A program made the translations under genes and the position numbers. This document shows, in pieces, positions 9,067-19,487 of a stretch of DNA of 64,000 nucleotides. The notes beneath the pieces were generated by a model that was not told the origin of the DNA, ran no database searches, and saw only the letters and a list, made by a program, of their open reading frames with translations. Source of the stretch: Stutzerimonas stutzeri (GTDB lineage: Bacteria; Pseudomonadota; Gammaproteobacteria; Pseudomonadales; Pseudomonadaceae); contig NZ_PPXG01000002.1 of assembly GCF_002909485.1 (NCBI RefSeq), positions 248,001-312,000 on the forward strand. The letters are read 5' to 3'. The number at the start of each line of letters is the position of its first letter. Within the stretch, counting starts at the first letter, position 1.

Positions 9067-10008
9067 ATGCTCCCCCTAGTACTGCAGACCCTGAGCGTGA
9101 CCGCGCCAGTGTTTGCCATGCTTTTTCTCGGCGTTGCGCTCATGCGCCTACGCTGGATCGACTCGGCGTTCGTCCACACTGCCTCATCGCTAGTGTTCAA
9201 GGGCACCATGCCCACGCTGCTGTTCATCTCCATCATCAAGGCCGACCTGACTACGGCCCTGCAACCTGCGCTGCTGCTCTATTTCGTTCTTGCCACGATA
9301 GCAACCTTCATCGTGGCCTGGCTCTGGTCCCTATGGCGCTGCCCGGCATCCGACCGCGGCGTGTATGTTCAGGGCGCTTTTCGTGGCAATAACGGAATCG
9401 TCGGTCTGGCGCTGGCCACCAGCCTCTACGGTGACTACGGTCTGTCGGTTGGCGGTGTGCTCGCGGGCGTGGTGATTCTGGTCTACAACAGCCTGTCGGC
9501 AATGGTGCTCGCCATCTACAGTCCAGATGGACAGGTTGGAGCGAAGGACATTCTGCTCAGCATTTTGCGCAATCCGTTGATCATCGGTGTTGTGGCGGCT
9601 GTGCCATTTGCCTACTGGGAAATCGCCTTGCCGGGTTGGCTGATGACCTCGGGTCAGTACTTCGCGCAAATGACCCTGCCGCTGGCGCTGATTTGCATCG
9701 GCGCCACGCTATCACTGGATGCGTTGCGCAAGAGCAGTGGCAGCGCGCTAAGTTCTAGCCTGATGAAGATGGTCTGGTTGCCCGCCCTCGCGACTCTGGG
9801 GGCTTGGGCTTTCGGCTTTCGGGATGCAGAGTTGGGTATTCTCTTTCTCTACTTTGCCAGCCCAACGGCCGCTGCTAGCTTCGTCATGGCGCGTGCGGTC
9901 AATTCAAACCATCAGCTTGCCGCCACAATCATCGTCATCACCACGCTGATGGCGGCACTGAGCATCAACGCCGGCCTGTTCCTGCTGGGTTGGTTGGGCT
10001 GGATCTAG
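9067..10008 (+). CDS. AEC family transporter
   Basis: 313 aa from ATG 9067 (MLPLVLQTLSVTAPVFAML). About ten hydrophobic helices are arranged in two five-helix halves. The matches GNNGIVGLALATSLYGDYG in the first half and LPLALICIGATLSLDAL in the second are typical of the auxin efflux carrier (AEC) superfamily. Bacterial members export or import organic acids such as malate or malonate; the substrate here is unknown. The ribosome site is weak. It lies 108 nt after roxR on the same strand but is probably a separate unit. Confidence 0.85.
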   Translation: MLPLVLQTLSVTAPVFAMLFLGVALMRLRWIDSAFVHTASSLVFKGTMPTLLFISIIKADLTTALQPALLLYFVLATIATFIVAWLWSLWRCPASDRGVYVQGAFRGNNGIVGLALATSLYGDYGLSVGGVLAGVVILVYNSLSAMVLAIYSPDGQVGAKDILLSILRNPLIIGVVAAVPFAYWEIALPGWLMTSGQYFAQMTLPLALICIGATLSLDALRKSSGSALSSSLMKMVWLPALATLGAWAFGFRDAELGILFLYFASPTAAASFVMARAVNSNHQLAATIIVITTLMAALSINAGLFLLGWLGWI

Positions 10009-10203
10009 CTCAGGGGGCTGCTAGCAGGTCCCTGCCGTTCGTCGCCAATGTGATCGAAATCGGCTTTGCGGCTTAAGAATGGGAGCGCGATGGTCGTAAT
10101 CGGTCATCAGGCCTCAGAAAAAAAAGTCCGTTTCGGTCACATTGCCCTGGACGATCAACGGCTTGCCTGTGAGGCAGCCGCTCTGTGTTCTAGGGAATCA
10201 CTC

Positions 10204-11187
10204 ATGGCATTTTTCACACCTTCGAGCCGCTCGCTGACGCGTGACGACATTCGCGTCGTCAACCTGCGTCGGCTCGCGGCGCCGGGTTTTGCTCTGGTGC
10301 TGGTACTGAGTTTGGGTAGTTTCGCTGGGGGTGTCTGGGTCGGTAGCGATCTGCGTGGCCAGCCTACAGCTACCCATGAGGACGCAACGGCGTTTGAAGA
10401 AGAGGGCCGGTTTGCCATCGCTCGCGTTGGTGAGGTGGTAGGTCGCTTGAAATCCCTTGAGTCCGATTTGCTCGCGCTACAACAGATGATGGACGACCAG
10501 CGCGTCCTGCATGGCCAGCTGTCAGCGCTGGATCCAACGCTGCTGCCGGTCCTGGCGCCAGACCGGGTTGCACGCACTGGTGCGGGGCAGGGCGGCGCCC
10601 TGTTGCCGCCCAGAGGGTGTTCGGGGGAGCTGTTGGTAGACGCCGGGTCTGCGACACTTGCAGACCTGCAGCATAGCGAGAGCTCAGCGCGCTGCATGCG
10701 CGTGATGCTGGATAGTTTGATGCAGCGAGTCGCCGAGCGTAATGCGGCGCTCATGGCGATCCCCTCCCGGCGGCCCGTGGGCGAGGCTCGGCTGGGGTCG
10801 GCATTTGGCAACCGCATCGATCCGTTTCGTAAGCAGCTAGCGTTCCATTCGGGAGTCGACTTCGCGCTGAAGAGTGGCTCGGATGTTGTCGCTGCAGCGG
10901 GAGGCCGGGTGCGTTTTGCCGGCTACCGCGGTGCCTACGGCAATCTGGTGGAAATCGATCACGGCAATCGTCTGGTCACCCGCTACGCACACCTGTCGCG
11001 ACTGGATGTGCGCCAGGGCGACGTGGTGACGCCGGAGCAGCGGATCGGGACAGTGGGCTCCACGGGGCGGTCCACCGGGCCACATCTGCATTTCGAAGTG
11101 CTGCACAAGGGGCGTTTCGTCGACCCGCAGCGCTTCCTCGCCCTGGGGGATCTGGAGCGCGTCGGCGATGACTTGGCTGAGGACTAA
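10204..11187 (+). CDS. M23 family metallopeptidase (LytM type)
   Basis: 327 aa. ATG 10204 has AGGGAA at the right distance; the frame stays open 46 codons upstream but that part looks non-coding. One membrane helix near residues 27-50 (LVLVLSLGSFAGGVWVG) is followed by a coiled-coil periplasmic region and a C-terminal LytM domain: the zinc-ligand motif HSGVDFAL, VEIDHGNRLVTRYAHLS and PHLHFEVLHKGRFVDP. All expected zinc and catalytic histidines are visible. It probably cleaves peptidoglycan cross-bridges. It overlaps the next gene and is followed by a bactofilin, an arrangement known from cell-shape modules such as CcmA/Csd1 of Helicobacter. Confidence 0.92.
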   Translation: MAFFTPSSRSLTRDDIRVVNLRRLAAPGFALVLVLSLGSFAGGVWVGSDLRGQPTATHEDATAFEEEGRFAIARVGEVVGRLKSLESDLLALQQMMDDQRVLHGQLSALDPTLLPVLAPDRVARTGAGQGGALLPPRGCSGELLVDAGSATLADLQHSESSARCMRVMLDSLMQRVAERNAALMAIPSRRPVGEARLGSAFGNRIDPFRKQLAFHSGVDFALKSGSDVVAAAGGRVRFAGYRGAYGNLVEIDHGNRLVTRYAHLSRLDVRQGDVVTPEQRIGTVGSTGRSTGPHLHFEVLHKGRFVDPQRFLALGDLERVGDDLAED

Positions 11188-11524
11188 GCGCCCCTCCACC
11201 CGTGAGCTGGTTCGCGCCGAACACCGCTTGCAAGCTGGCCGCCGTGCACGCACTGGACACTGGATCATCGTGGGGCTGCTCTGTGTGATTGGTGCACTGC
11301 TTTATCTGCGCGACCACGAGCGCAGTGATCATGTGCAGCGGCTCGAAGCAATGGCTCGCGAGACATCGACGCTCAAGGCTGCATTGGAGCACAGCCGCCT
11401 GCAGCGTCAGGAAACCCAGGCCACTGAGGAGCAGTTGCTCAGGCGTATCGCCACGCTTTCAGCACAAGTCGAGCGGCTGCAGACCGACCTGGCCTTCTTC
11501 CGGCAGCAGAAGAAAGCCCGTTAA
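11168..11524 (+). CDS. Small coiled-coil inner-membrane protein of bactofilin operon
   Basis: 118 aa starting at ATG 11168, overlapping the M23 gene by 20 nt. A basic cytoplasmic N-terminus (about residues 1-30) leads to one membrane helix (WIIVGLLCVIGALLYL), then a roughly 70-residue heptad-rich coiled coil ending QQKKAR. I do not recognise a named family. Its position between a LytM peptidase and a bactofilin, with overlapping and short (13 nt) spacing, suggests that it links the cytoplasmic bactofilin polymer to the periplasmic peptidase. That role is inference. Confidence 0.75.
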   Translation: MTWLRTKRPSTRELVRAEHRLQAGRRARTGHWIIVGLLCVIGALLYLRDHERSDHVQRLEAMARETSTLKAALEHSRLQRQETQATEEQLLRRIATLSAQVERLQTDLAFFRQQKKAR

Positions 11525-11537
11525 TTTTTTGGAGTAG

Positions 11538-11966
11538 ATGATGTTCAACAAGAAGAAGCAGGTGTCTGGCGTCACCATCGATCAGTTTTCCAGCTTGATC
11601 TCCGGAAATCTGTCGCTGGTGGGGGATGTCACCTTCGAGGAAGGGCTCAAGGTCAGCGGCGAAGTGTGCGGCAACGTCTGCCACAAGCCAGGCACTCACA
11701 GCCTGCTAGCGCTGAGTGCCGAGGGAAGGATCGAAGGAAATGTCACCAGCTACGATGCGCTGATCGACGGCACCATCGTTGGGGATCTGGTGGTCGAACA
11801 CCTTCTTGAGCTGCATTCCAATGCGCGCGTGCGCGGCAATATCCGCTATCGCCAACTAAGCATGGAAAATGGCGCAGTGGTCGACGGCGCCCTCAATCGT
11901 ATGAGTGACGAAGAAGAGACCGCCCAGGTGTTCGAGTTGCCACGCCCGCAGGTGTGCGAGGGCTGA
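11538..11966 (+). CDS. Bactofilin (polymer-forming cytoskeletal protein)
   Basis: 142 aa, or 141 if the second ATG is used; GGAG lies 7 nt upstream. After a short N-terminal tail (MMFNKKKQVSGVTIDQF) comes the DUF583 beta-helix: repeating GNLSLVGDVTFEEGLKVSGEVCGNV-type turns, then GRIEGNVTSYDALIDGTIVGDL and ARVRGNIRYRQLSMENGAVVDG. Bactofilins polymerise into nucleotide-free filaments at the membrane and position wall enzymes. The upstream M23 gene supports such a partnership. The acidic C-terminal tail is about 20 residues. Confidence 0.92.
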   Translation: MMFNKKKQVSGVTIDQFSSLISGNLSLVGDVTFEEGLKVSGEVCGNVCHKPGTHSLLALSAEGRIEGNVTSYDALIDGTIVGDLVVEHLLELHSNARVRGNIRYRQLSMENGAVVDGALNRMSDEEETAQVFELPRPQVCEG

Positions 11967-12005
11967 AGTGCAGGGGGGAGCCAGTAAGGCCCGCCCCTGA
12001 GTCAC

Positions 12006-13091
12006 TTAGCGCTGAGTTTTCCAGGCGCTACCGGTAATGACCAACAGCGTGATTGCGGTAAGCGGCAGCGCGTAGCCCAGCATCGCGTCGCCGAAGGTTT
12101 CGGCGAATGGTCGACCGGTGCTGGCGAGCACGAGGTAAAGCGTATACGCCACGTAATAGGCCACGAACAGTGCGCCTTCCCAACGATTGATGCTGTAGCC
12201 GGCGAAGAAGATCGGCAGGCAGGCAAACGCCACTGCAATCATCACTGGGAAGTCGAATGCCAGTGCATTGGGCGATATGGCGATAGCCTGCGGTGATACG
12301 AGCGAAGCCAGGCCAAGTACGCAGAGCAGGTTGAAAATGTTGCTGCCGACGATATTGCCCACGGCGATGTCGCGCTCGCCACGAAACGCCGCCATGATCG
12401 AGGTGGCCAATTCCGGCAGTGATGTGCCGATAGCGATAACGGTCAGACCAATGACCAGCTCCGACAGGCCGAGCGCGCGGGCCAATGATACAGCGCCCTC
12501 GACAAGGAAGTTGGAGCCCACCACCAGCAGCACGAGGCCGCCTAGCACTAGCCCGGCATTGATCAGCCCTGCATACGGCTTGGCGGGCTCGTTCAGGCCG
12601 AACTCCTTGGCGAATTCGTCGTCAGCATCGGCCGCTTTCTCACGGCGGCTGCTGATGATCAGAAACAGCGTGTAGACCACTACAGCCGTGAACAGCAATG
12701 CGCCATCGAAGCGGCTTAGCTCGCCGTCCCAGGCCAGCGCAAAGGTGACCAGGCTGGCGCCGATCATGATCGGCACGTCCAGGCGGATCAGCTGACGCGA
12801 CACCACCAGGGGTGCAACCAGCGCCGTCATGCCGAGAATCAGCAGCACGTTGGCGATGTTGCTACCCAGCACGTTGCCAATTGCGATGTCGCCGCTGCCA
12901 TTAAGCGAGGCCTGTACGCTGACCGCTGTTTCCGGCGCGCTGGTACCGAAGGCGACTACGGTAAGGCCGATGACCAGAGGCGAGATACCAAACTGGGCCG
13001 CTAGCTTGCCCGCGCCGCGCACCAGCACCTCCGCACCAGCGACGAGTAGCACAAGGCCGGCAATGAGGTAAACGAATGTCATCAGGGTCAC
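12006..13091 (-). CDS. Calcium/sodium antiporter (CaCA family), copy A
   Basis: 361 aa. GTG 13091 is the likely start: GGAG lies 9 nt upstream and the paralogue next door begins at the same place and has the same length; an ATG lies three codons in. The two inverted halves each carry the alpha repeat: GLTVVAFGTSAPETAVS with NVLGSNIANV in the first, GLTVIAIGTSLPELATS with NIVGSNIFNLL in the second. The acidic residues in these motifs bind cations. Family members such as YrbG exchange Ca2+ for Na+ or H+ at the inner membrane. It is very similar to the gene upstream at 13129-14214. Confidence 0.92.
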   Translation of the reverse strand: MTLMTFVYLIAGLVLLVAGAEVLVRGAGKLAAQFGISPLVIGLTVVAFGTSAPETAVSVQASLNGSGDIAIGNVLGSNIANVLLILGMTALVAPLVVSRQLIRLDVPIMIGASLVTFALAWDGELSRFDGALLFTAVVVYTLFLIISSRREKAADADDEFAKEFGLNEPAKPYAGLINAGLVLGGLVLLVVGSNFLVEGAVSLARALGLSELVIGLTVIAIGTSLPELATSIMAAFRGERDIAVGNIVGSNIFNLLCVLGLASLVSPQAIAISPNALAFDFPVMIAVAFACLPIFFAGYSINRWEGALFVAYYVAYTLYLVLASTGRPFAETFGDAMLGYALPLTAITLLVITGSAWKTQR

Positions 13092-13128
13092 GATGTGTCG
13101 CTCCGGAAGGGGGAGTAATAGGGGGTGG

Positions 13129-14214
13129 TTAGCGCTGGCGTTGCCAGGCGCGCAGGAAGATCACCAAAAGCGTGACAGCCGTCAAGGGGAACGCGAACCA
13201 GAGCATTGCGTCGCGCAGCAACTCGATGGCGCCCAGCCCTGTGGCGAACATCACCAGATACAGTGTGTAGGCCAGGTAGTAGGCGAAGAACAGCAGGCCT
13301 TCCCAGCGTTGAATGCAGTAGCCGGAAAAGAAAATCGGCAGGCAGGCGACGAACACGGCCAACATCACCGGGAAGTCGAAAGACTGGGCGTTCGGCGAGA
13401 TGGACAGCCCCTCCGCAGCCACCGCGGCACCTGCCCCCAAAACGAGCAGTAGATTGAATATACAGCTGCCGACGATGTTGCCGACCGCAATGTCGCGCTC
13501 GCCCCTGATCACGGCTAGAACCGAGGTCGCCAGCTCCGGCATCGAAGTGCCGATCGCTACCACTGTAAGGCCGATAACCAGCTCTGACAGTCCCAGTGCT
13601 CGGGCCAGGCCAACCGCACCTTCGATCAGCAGGTTTGAGCCGCCAACCAAAAGGCCTAGGCCCAGTACGATCAGCAACAGCTGAAGCACCCAGGCATAGG
13701 GCTTGGCGGCAGGGTCCGGTCCGAACTCGGTATCGAACTCGTCGACACCTGGCCCCGGTTGTTCGCGCTTGCTGGCGATTACCAGAAACAGCGTGTAGCC
13801 AAGCAGGGCGACAAGCAACAGGATGCCGTCCAGTCGGCTGATACTGCCATTCCAGGCCAGGCCGTAGCACAGTAGGCCGGCACCAATCATTACCGGGACG
13901 TCCAGGCGTATCAGCTGTCGGGATACCACCAGTGGTGCGATAAGCGCGGAAAGGCCGAGGATCAGCAGGATATTGGCAATGTTGCTGCCGATCACATTAC
14001 CAACAGCTATGTCACCGCTGCCATTCAGCGACGCCTGCACGCTGACGGCTGTTTCCGGTGCGCTGGTGCCGAAGGCGACCACCGTCAGCCCGATGATCAG
14101 GGGTGGGATACCGAAGCGGCTGGCCAGTTTAGCGGCACCGCGCACCAGCGCTTCGGCACCGACGACGAGTAAAACCAGGCCGCCGATAAGGTAGGCGAAC
14201 GTAATCAGCGACAT
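13129..14214 (-). CDS. Calcium/sodium antiporter (CaCA family), copy B
   Basis: 361 aa from ATG 14214. The architecture is that of copy A: GLTVVAFGTSAPETAVSVQ and NVIGSNIANILL in half one, GLTVVAIGTSMPELATS and NIVGSCIFNLLL in half two. In half two the usual NIVGSNIFN asparagine is replaced by cysteine (SCIFN), which copy A does not show, so the two may differ in ion handling. The copies are head-to-tail, 37 nt apart, and clearly arose by tandem duplication. The central loop differs most between them. Confidence 0.92.
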   Translation of the reverse strand: MSLITFAYLIGGLVLLVVGAEALVRGAAKLASRFGIPPLIIGLTVVAFGTSAPETAVSVQASLNGSGDIAVGNVIGSNIANILLILGLSALIAPLVVSRQLIRLDVPVMIGAGLLCYGLAWNGSISRLDGILLLVALLGYTLFLVIASKREQPGPGVDEFDTEFGPDPAAKPYAWVLQLLLIVLGLGLLVGGSNLLIEGAVGLARALGLSELVIGLTVVAIGTSMPELATSVLAVIRGERDIAVGNIVGSCIFNLLLVLGAGAAVAAEGLSISPNAQSFDFPVMLAVFVACLPIFFSGYCIQRWEGLLFFAYYLAYTLYLVMFATGLGAIELLRDAMLWFAFPLTAVTLLVIFLRAWQRQR

Positions 14215-14277
14215 GCGGGCGATCCTGTTGGTGCTGTAGCGCCGCGCGCGACTCGGGCCTTCACTGTTGGTGCCTGC

Positions 14278-14682
14278 TCATTCATGGAGGGTTTCAATTC
14301 GTACCCGGGCCACGCCACTCTGGAGCATGTCCAGTTGTGCCGCCGCTGCGCGGGAGAGATCGATGATACGACCGCGACGAAATGGCCCCCGGTCGTTGAT
14401 TCGTACCACCACTTGCTTGCCATTTTGCTCGTTGGTTACCCGAACACGGGTACCGAATGGCAGGCTGCGATGGGCTGCGACCAGCGCGTTCTGATCATGG
14501 GTTTCGCCATTTGCGGTGCGTTGGCCGTGGTGCATTCGCGCGTAATAGGAAGCCTTGCCGCTCTGACTGAAACGATCCTGAGTGGTAGGAGGTGCCTTGG
14601 TTGGCTGCGTCGCTTGGCGATCGGCGCAGCCGCTGACGATAAGGGTCAGAAACAGCAGGGCAGTGAGGCGTGTCAGGCGCAT
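14278..14682 (-). CDS. Short RlpA-type septal lytic transglycosylase lipoprotein
   Basis: 134 aa. ATG 14682 has AAGGA 8 nt upstream; a TTG two codons earlier is also possible. The lipobox is LIVSGC, so the protein is probably lipid-anchored. The double-psi beta-barrel of RlpA follows at once: [58 protein letters not shown]. The conserved aspartate of NDRGPF is present. No C-terminal SPOR domain follows, unlike full-length RlpA, so it probably does not bind denuded septal glycan by itself. A full RlpA may exist elsewhere. Confidence 0.9.
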   Translation of the reverse strand: MRLTRLTALLFLTLIVSGCADRQATQPTKAPPTTQDRFSQSGKASYYARMHHGQRTANGETHDQNALVAAHRSLPFGTRVRVTNEQNGKQVVVRINDRGPFRRGRIIDLSRAAAAQLDMLQSGVARVRIETLHE

Positions 14683-14780
14683 GAACAATCCTTCCGTTGG
14701 GTCGATCGCTGAGTCGGCGATGGCCCGCGGCAGAGGTTGCGCAGTTCTGGCAGTGCCGAGAGCAGTGGAGTGGCGATGTT

Positions 14781-14806
14781 CGCGGTTGCAGTAATCTGCA
14801 ACCGCG
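14781..14806 (-). terminator. Perfect hairpin after gatB
   Basis: 11-bp perfect stem CGCGGTTGCAG/CTGCAACCGCG with a 4-nt loop, 18 nt past the gatB stop. No clear U-tract follows, so it could be a weak terminator or a 3'-end stabilising hairpin for gatCAB mRNA. Confidence 0.5.
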
Positions 14807-14823
14807 CAGGGCCATCGTTCAGC

Positions 14824-16269
14824 TTAGCCTTCGAGCTTTTTCTTCAGCAGTTGGTTCACCTGGCCGGGGTTGGCCTTGCCCTTGGACGCCTTCATCGCCT
14901 GGCCGACGAAGAAGCCGAACATCTTGCCGCGTTTGGCTTCGTCGCTGGCACGATACTGTTCGACTTGCTCGGCATTCGCTGCCAGCACTTCGTCCAGCAT
15001 TGCCTCGATGGCGCCGGAGTCGGTGACCTGCTTGAGGCCTTTCTGCTCAATGATCTCGTCGGCAGAGCCTTCACCAGCGGCCATGGCCTCGAAGACCATC
15101 TTGGCGATCTTGCCGCTGATGGTGTCGTCCTTGATGCGCAGGATCATGCCGCCCAGCTGCTCGGCAGACACCGGCGACTGTTCGATTTCCAGCCCTTCCT
15201 TGTTGAGCAGGCTGGACAGCTCGCCCATTACCCAGTTGGCGGCCAGCTTGGCATCGCCGCAGGTGGCATTGACCTGTTCGAAGTAGTCGGCCATCTCGCG
15301 ACTGGCGGCCAGCACCGTGGCGTCATAGGCCGACAGGCCGAACTCGCGCTCGAAGCGTTCGCGCTTCTGTACCGGCAGCTCCGACAGGCTGGCGCGCACT
15401 TCGTCGAGGAAGCTCTGCTCGATCACCACCGGCAGCAGGTCAGGGCAGGGGAAGTAGCGATAGTCGTTGGCTTCTTCCTTGCTGCGCATGGAGCGCGTCT
15501 CGTCCTTGTTCGGGTCGTACAGACGCGTTTCCTGTACCACTTTGCCGCCATCTTCGATCAGCTCGATCTGCCGCTGTACCTCATGGTTGATCGCCTTTTC
15601 GATGAAGCGGAACGAGTTGACGTTCTTGATCTCGGCACGGGTACCAAACTCCGCCTGGCCTTTCGGCCGCACCGAGACGTTGCAGTCGCAGCGCAACGAG
15701 CCTTCGGCCATGTTGCCGTCGCAGATGCCGAGGTAGCGCACCAGGGCGTGGACCGCCTTGACGTAGGCGACCGCTTCCTTGGCCGAGCGGATGTCCGGCT
15801 CGGAGACGATCTCCAGCAGCGGGGTGCCGGCGCGGTTCAGGTCGATACCGCTCATGCCGTGGAAGTCTTCGTGCAGGCTCTTGCCGGCGTCCTCTTCCAG
15901 GTGCGCGCGGGTGATGCCGATGCGGCGGGTGCTGCCATCTTCCAGGGTGATGTCCAGATGACCCTTGCCGACGATGGGATGATCCATCTGGCTGGTCTGG
16001 TAACCCTTGGGCAGGTCAGGGTAGAAGTAGTTCTTGCGCGCGAAGACGTTCTTCGGCGCGATCTCGGCGTCGATCGCCAGGCCGAACTTGCAGGCCATCC
16101 GAACGGCTTCGGCGTTGAGCACCGGCAGGGTGCCGGGCATGCCGAGGTCGACCAGGCTGGCCTGGGTGTTGGGCTCGGCACCAAAGGTGGTGGCGCTGCC
16201 GGAAAAGATCTTCGACTGGGTCGCGAGCTGTGCGTGAATCTCCAGCCCGATCACGGTTTCCCATTGCAT
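14824..16269 (-). CDS. gatB: Asp-tRNA(Asn)/Glu-tRNA(Gln) amidotransferase subunit B
   Basis: 481 aa from ATG 16269, with GAGGAG upstream. It opens [15 protein letters not shown] and has [15 protein letters not shown], the [18 protein letters not shown] region, [24 protein letters not shown] and the C-terminal YqeY-like helical domain ending [10 protein letters not shown]. GatB binds the mischarged tRNA and carries the kinase site that activates the aspartyl or glutamyl ester. It is the last gene of gatC-gatA-gatB, 11 nt after gatA. The length agrees with the family. Confidence 0.97.
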   Translation of the reverse strand: MQWETVIGLEIHAQLATQSKIFSGSATTFGAEPNTQASLVDLGMPGTLPVLNAEAVRMACKFGLAIDAEIAPKNVFARKNYFYPDLPKGYQTSQMDHPIVGKGHLDITLEDGSTRRIGITRAHLEEDAGKSLHEDFHGMSGIDLNRAGTPLLEIVSEPDIRSAKEAVAYVKAVHALVRYLGICDGNMAEGSLRCDCNVSVRPKGQAEFGTRAEIKNVNSFRFIEKAINHEVQRQIELIEDGGKVVQETRLYDPNKDETRSMRSKEEANDYRYFPCPDLLPVVIEQSFLDEVRASLSELPVQKRERFEREFGLSAYDATVLAASREMADYFEQVNATCGDAKLAANWVMGELSSLLNKEGLEIEQSPVSAEQLGGMILRIKDDTISGKIAKMVFEAMAAGEGSADEIIEQKGLKQVTDSGAIEAMLDEVLAANAEQVEQYRASDEAKRGKMFGFFVGQAMKASKGKANPGQVNQLLKKKLEG

Positions 16270-16280
16270 CTTCAATCTCC

Positions 16281-17732
16281 TCAGAATCCGGTCGGGGCGC
16301 GCATGTGCCAATCGGTGACTTGTTGATACTGGTGCGCCACATTGAGCAGGCGCGCTTCCTGGAAGTACGGCGCCAACAGTTGCACGCCCACCGGCAGGCC
16401 ATCGATGAAGCCGGCCGGCATCGACAGGCCCGGAATGCCCGCCAGGTTGGCGGTGATGGTGTAGATGTCTTCCAGGTAGGCGGAAACCGGATCGGCGTTC
16501 TTCTCGCCCAGCTTCCAGGCCAGGTTCGGCGTGGTCGGGCCGAGGATCACGTCGACCTGCTCGAAGGCCGCGACGAAGTCCTGCTTGATCAGGCGACGGA
16601 TTTTCTGCGCCTTCAGATAGTAGGCATCGTAGTAGCCGGCCGACAGCGCATAGGTGCCCACCATGATGCGTCGCTTGACCTCGTCGCCGAAGCCTTCGGC
16701 CCGCGAGCGCTTGTAGAGATCGGTGAGGTCGACCGGGTTCTCGCAGCGATAGCCGAAGCGCACGCCATCGAAACGCGAGAGGTTGGAAGAGGCCTCGGCC
16801 GGCGCGATCACGTAATAGGAAGGGATCGCATGCTGCATGTTCGGCAGGCTGATTTCCTTGACCGTGGCGCCGAGCTTCTTCAGCTCCTCGACGGATGCCA
16901 TGACGGCGTCAGCGATCTTCGGATCGAGGCCGGCGCCGAAATACTCCTTCGGCAGACCGATGCGCAGGCCAGTGAGCGGTTGGCTAAGGGCGGTGAGGTA
17001 GTCGTCCAGCGGCTGGTCGACGCTGGTGGAGTCCTTGGCATCGAAGCCGGCCATTGCCGACAGCAGCAGCGCGCAGTCTTCGGCCGTGCGTGCCATCGGG
17101 CCGCCCTGATCGAGACTCGAGGCGTAGGCCACCATGCCCCAGCGCGATACGCGGCCGTAGGTGGGCTTGAGGCCGGTGAGGTTGGTCAGCGCGGCAGGCT
17201 GGCGGATCGAGCCGCCAGTGTCGGTGCCGGTCGCGGCAGGCAGCAGTCGTGCGGCGATGGCTGCGGCGGAACCACCGGAGGAACCGCCGGGTACGCGGGA
17301 CAGGTCCCAGGGGTTCTTCACTGGGCCGTAATAGCTCGACTCGTTGGCCGAGCCCATGGCGAATTCGTCCATGTTCAACTTGCCCAGGGTGACCATGCCG
17401 GCGGCGCCGAGCTTTTCAACCACGGTTGCGTCGTACGGGGCTTTGAAGCTGTCGAGAATTTTCGAGCCGCAGCTGGTGCGAATGCCCTGGGTGCAGAACA
17501 GGTCCTTGTGGCCGATAGGTGCACCGAGTAACGCGCCGTTCTCGCCAGCGGCACGACGTGCGTCGGCTGCTTTGGCCTGCTCGATGGCGAGTTCATCGGT
17601 GACGCTGATGAAGGCGTTGAGCTGCGGGTCGAGCTGCGCGATGCGAGTCAGCAGGGTGCGCGTCAGTTCCTCGGCGGAGAAACGCTTTTCGGCAAGGTTG
17701 CGGGCGATCTCGGCAAGCGTCAGGTTGTGCAT
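16281..17732 (-). CDS. gatA: Asp-tRNA(Asn)/Glu-tRNA(Gln) amidotransferase subunit A
   Basis: 483 aa from ATG 17732 ([19 protein letters not shown]), with AAGGA upstream. This is the amidase-signature family: K76 in GHKDLF, the cis-serine S151 in GGSSGGS and nucleophile S175 in [13 protein letters not shown] form the Ser-cisSer-Lys triad. GatA releases ammonia from glutamine and channels it to GatB. It lies between gatC and gatB in a tight operon, with 14 nt between gatC and gatA. Confidence 0.97.
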   Translation of the reverse strand: MHNLTLAEIARNLAEKRFSAEELTRTLLTRIAQLDPQLNAFISVTDELAIEQAKAADARRAAGENGALLGAPIGHKDLFCTQGIRTSCGSKILDSFKAPYDATVVEKLGAAGMVTLGKLNMDEFAMGSANESSYYGPVKNPWDLSRVPGGSSGGSAAAIAARLLPAATGTDTGGSIRQPAALTNLTGLKPTYGRVSRWGMVAYASSLDQGGPMARTAEDCALLLSAMAGFDAKDSTSVDQPLDDYLTALSQPLTGLRIGLPKEYFGAGLDPKIADAVMASVEELKKLGATVKEISLPNMQHAIPSYYVIAPAEASSNLSRFDGVRFGYRCENPVDLTDLYKRSRAEGFGDEVKRRIMVGTYALSAGYYDAYYLKAQKIRRLIKQDFVAAFEQVDVILGPTTPNLAWKLGEKNADPVSAYLEDIYTITANLAGIPGLSMPAGFIDGLPVGVQLLAPYFQEARLLNVAHQYQQVTDWHMRAPTGF

Positions 17733-17746
17733 GTCGTTGTCCTTCA

Positions 17747-18034
17747 TCACTCGATCACTCGCGGGACCAGATAAAGGCCTTCTTCCACGGCGGGTGCGAT
17801 GGCCTGGAAGGCTTCGCGCTGGTTGGTTTCGGTGACCACGTCGGCGCGCAGGCGCTGGGTGGTTTCCAGCGGGTGAGCCAGCGGCTCGATGCCGGTGGTG
17901 TCGACCGCTTGCATGCGATCGATCAAGCCGAGGATATTGTTGAGGGTCTCGGTAGTGCGGGGCAGGTCGGCTTCAGACAGGCCCAGGCGGGCCAGGTGAG
18001 CGATCTTTTCCACCTCGGTGCGTTCAAGCGCCAT
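17747..18034 (-). CDS. gatC: Asp-tRNA(Asn)/Glu-tRNA(Gln) amidotransferase subunit C
   Basis: 95 aa from ATG 18034: [20 protein letters not shown], then [25 protein letters not shown], ending [11 protein letters not shown], all GatC signatures. GatC wraps around the GatA-GatB interface and stabilises the enzyme. It is the first gene of the operon; GGAGAT lies 6 nt before the start. The operon diverges from mreB. Confidence 0.96.
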   Translation of the reverse strand: MALERTEVEKIAHLARLGLSEADLPRTTETLNNILGLIDRMQAVDTTGIEPLAHPLETTQRLRADVVTETNQREAFQAIAPAVEEGLYLVPRVIE

Positions 18035-19387
<1,353 letters not shown>

Positions 19388-19409
19388 GCGTGACGCTCAA
19401 GTGCTCATC

Positions 19410-19448
19410 ACAAGCCGAAAGATCCGGTAGCGCCGGCTTTCGGCTTGT
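19410..19448 (+). terminator. Perfect hairpin between mreB and mreC
   Basis: A 12-bp perfect stem ACAAGCCGAAAG/CTTTCGGCTTGT has an inner CCGG/CCGG helix in the loop. It begins 22 nt after the mreB stop and lies 39 nt before mreC. No U-tract follows (CGCGTTTAG), so it may act as a partial attenuator or RNA-stabilising element that keeps MreB above MreC and MreD. Confidence 0.55.
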
Positions 19449-19487
19449 CGCGTTTAGTCTGTAGCTTTCAGTCGTGAGGACGTTGCA

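Noticed and set aside
14737-16326. 529-codon open frame on the plus strand opposite gatB
   Set aside because: Shadow of gatB codon bias; no recognisable protein features.
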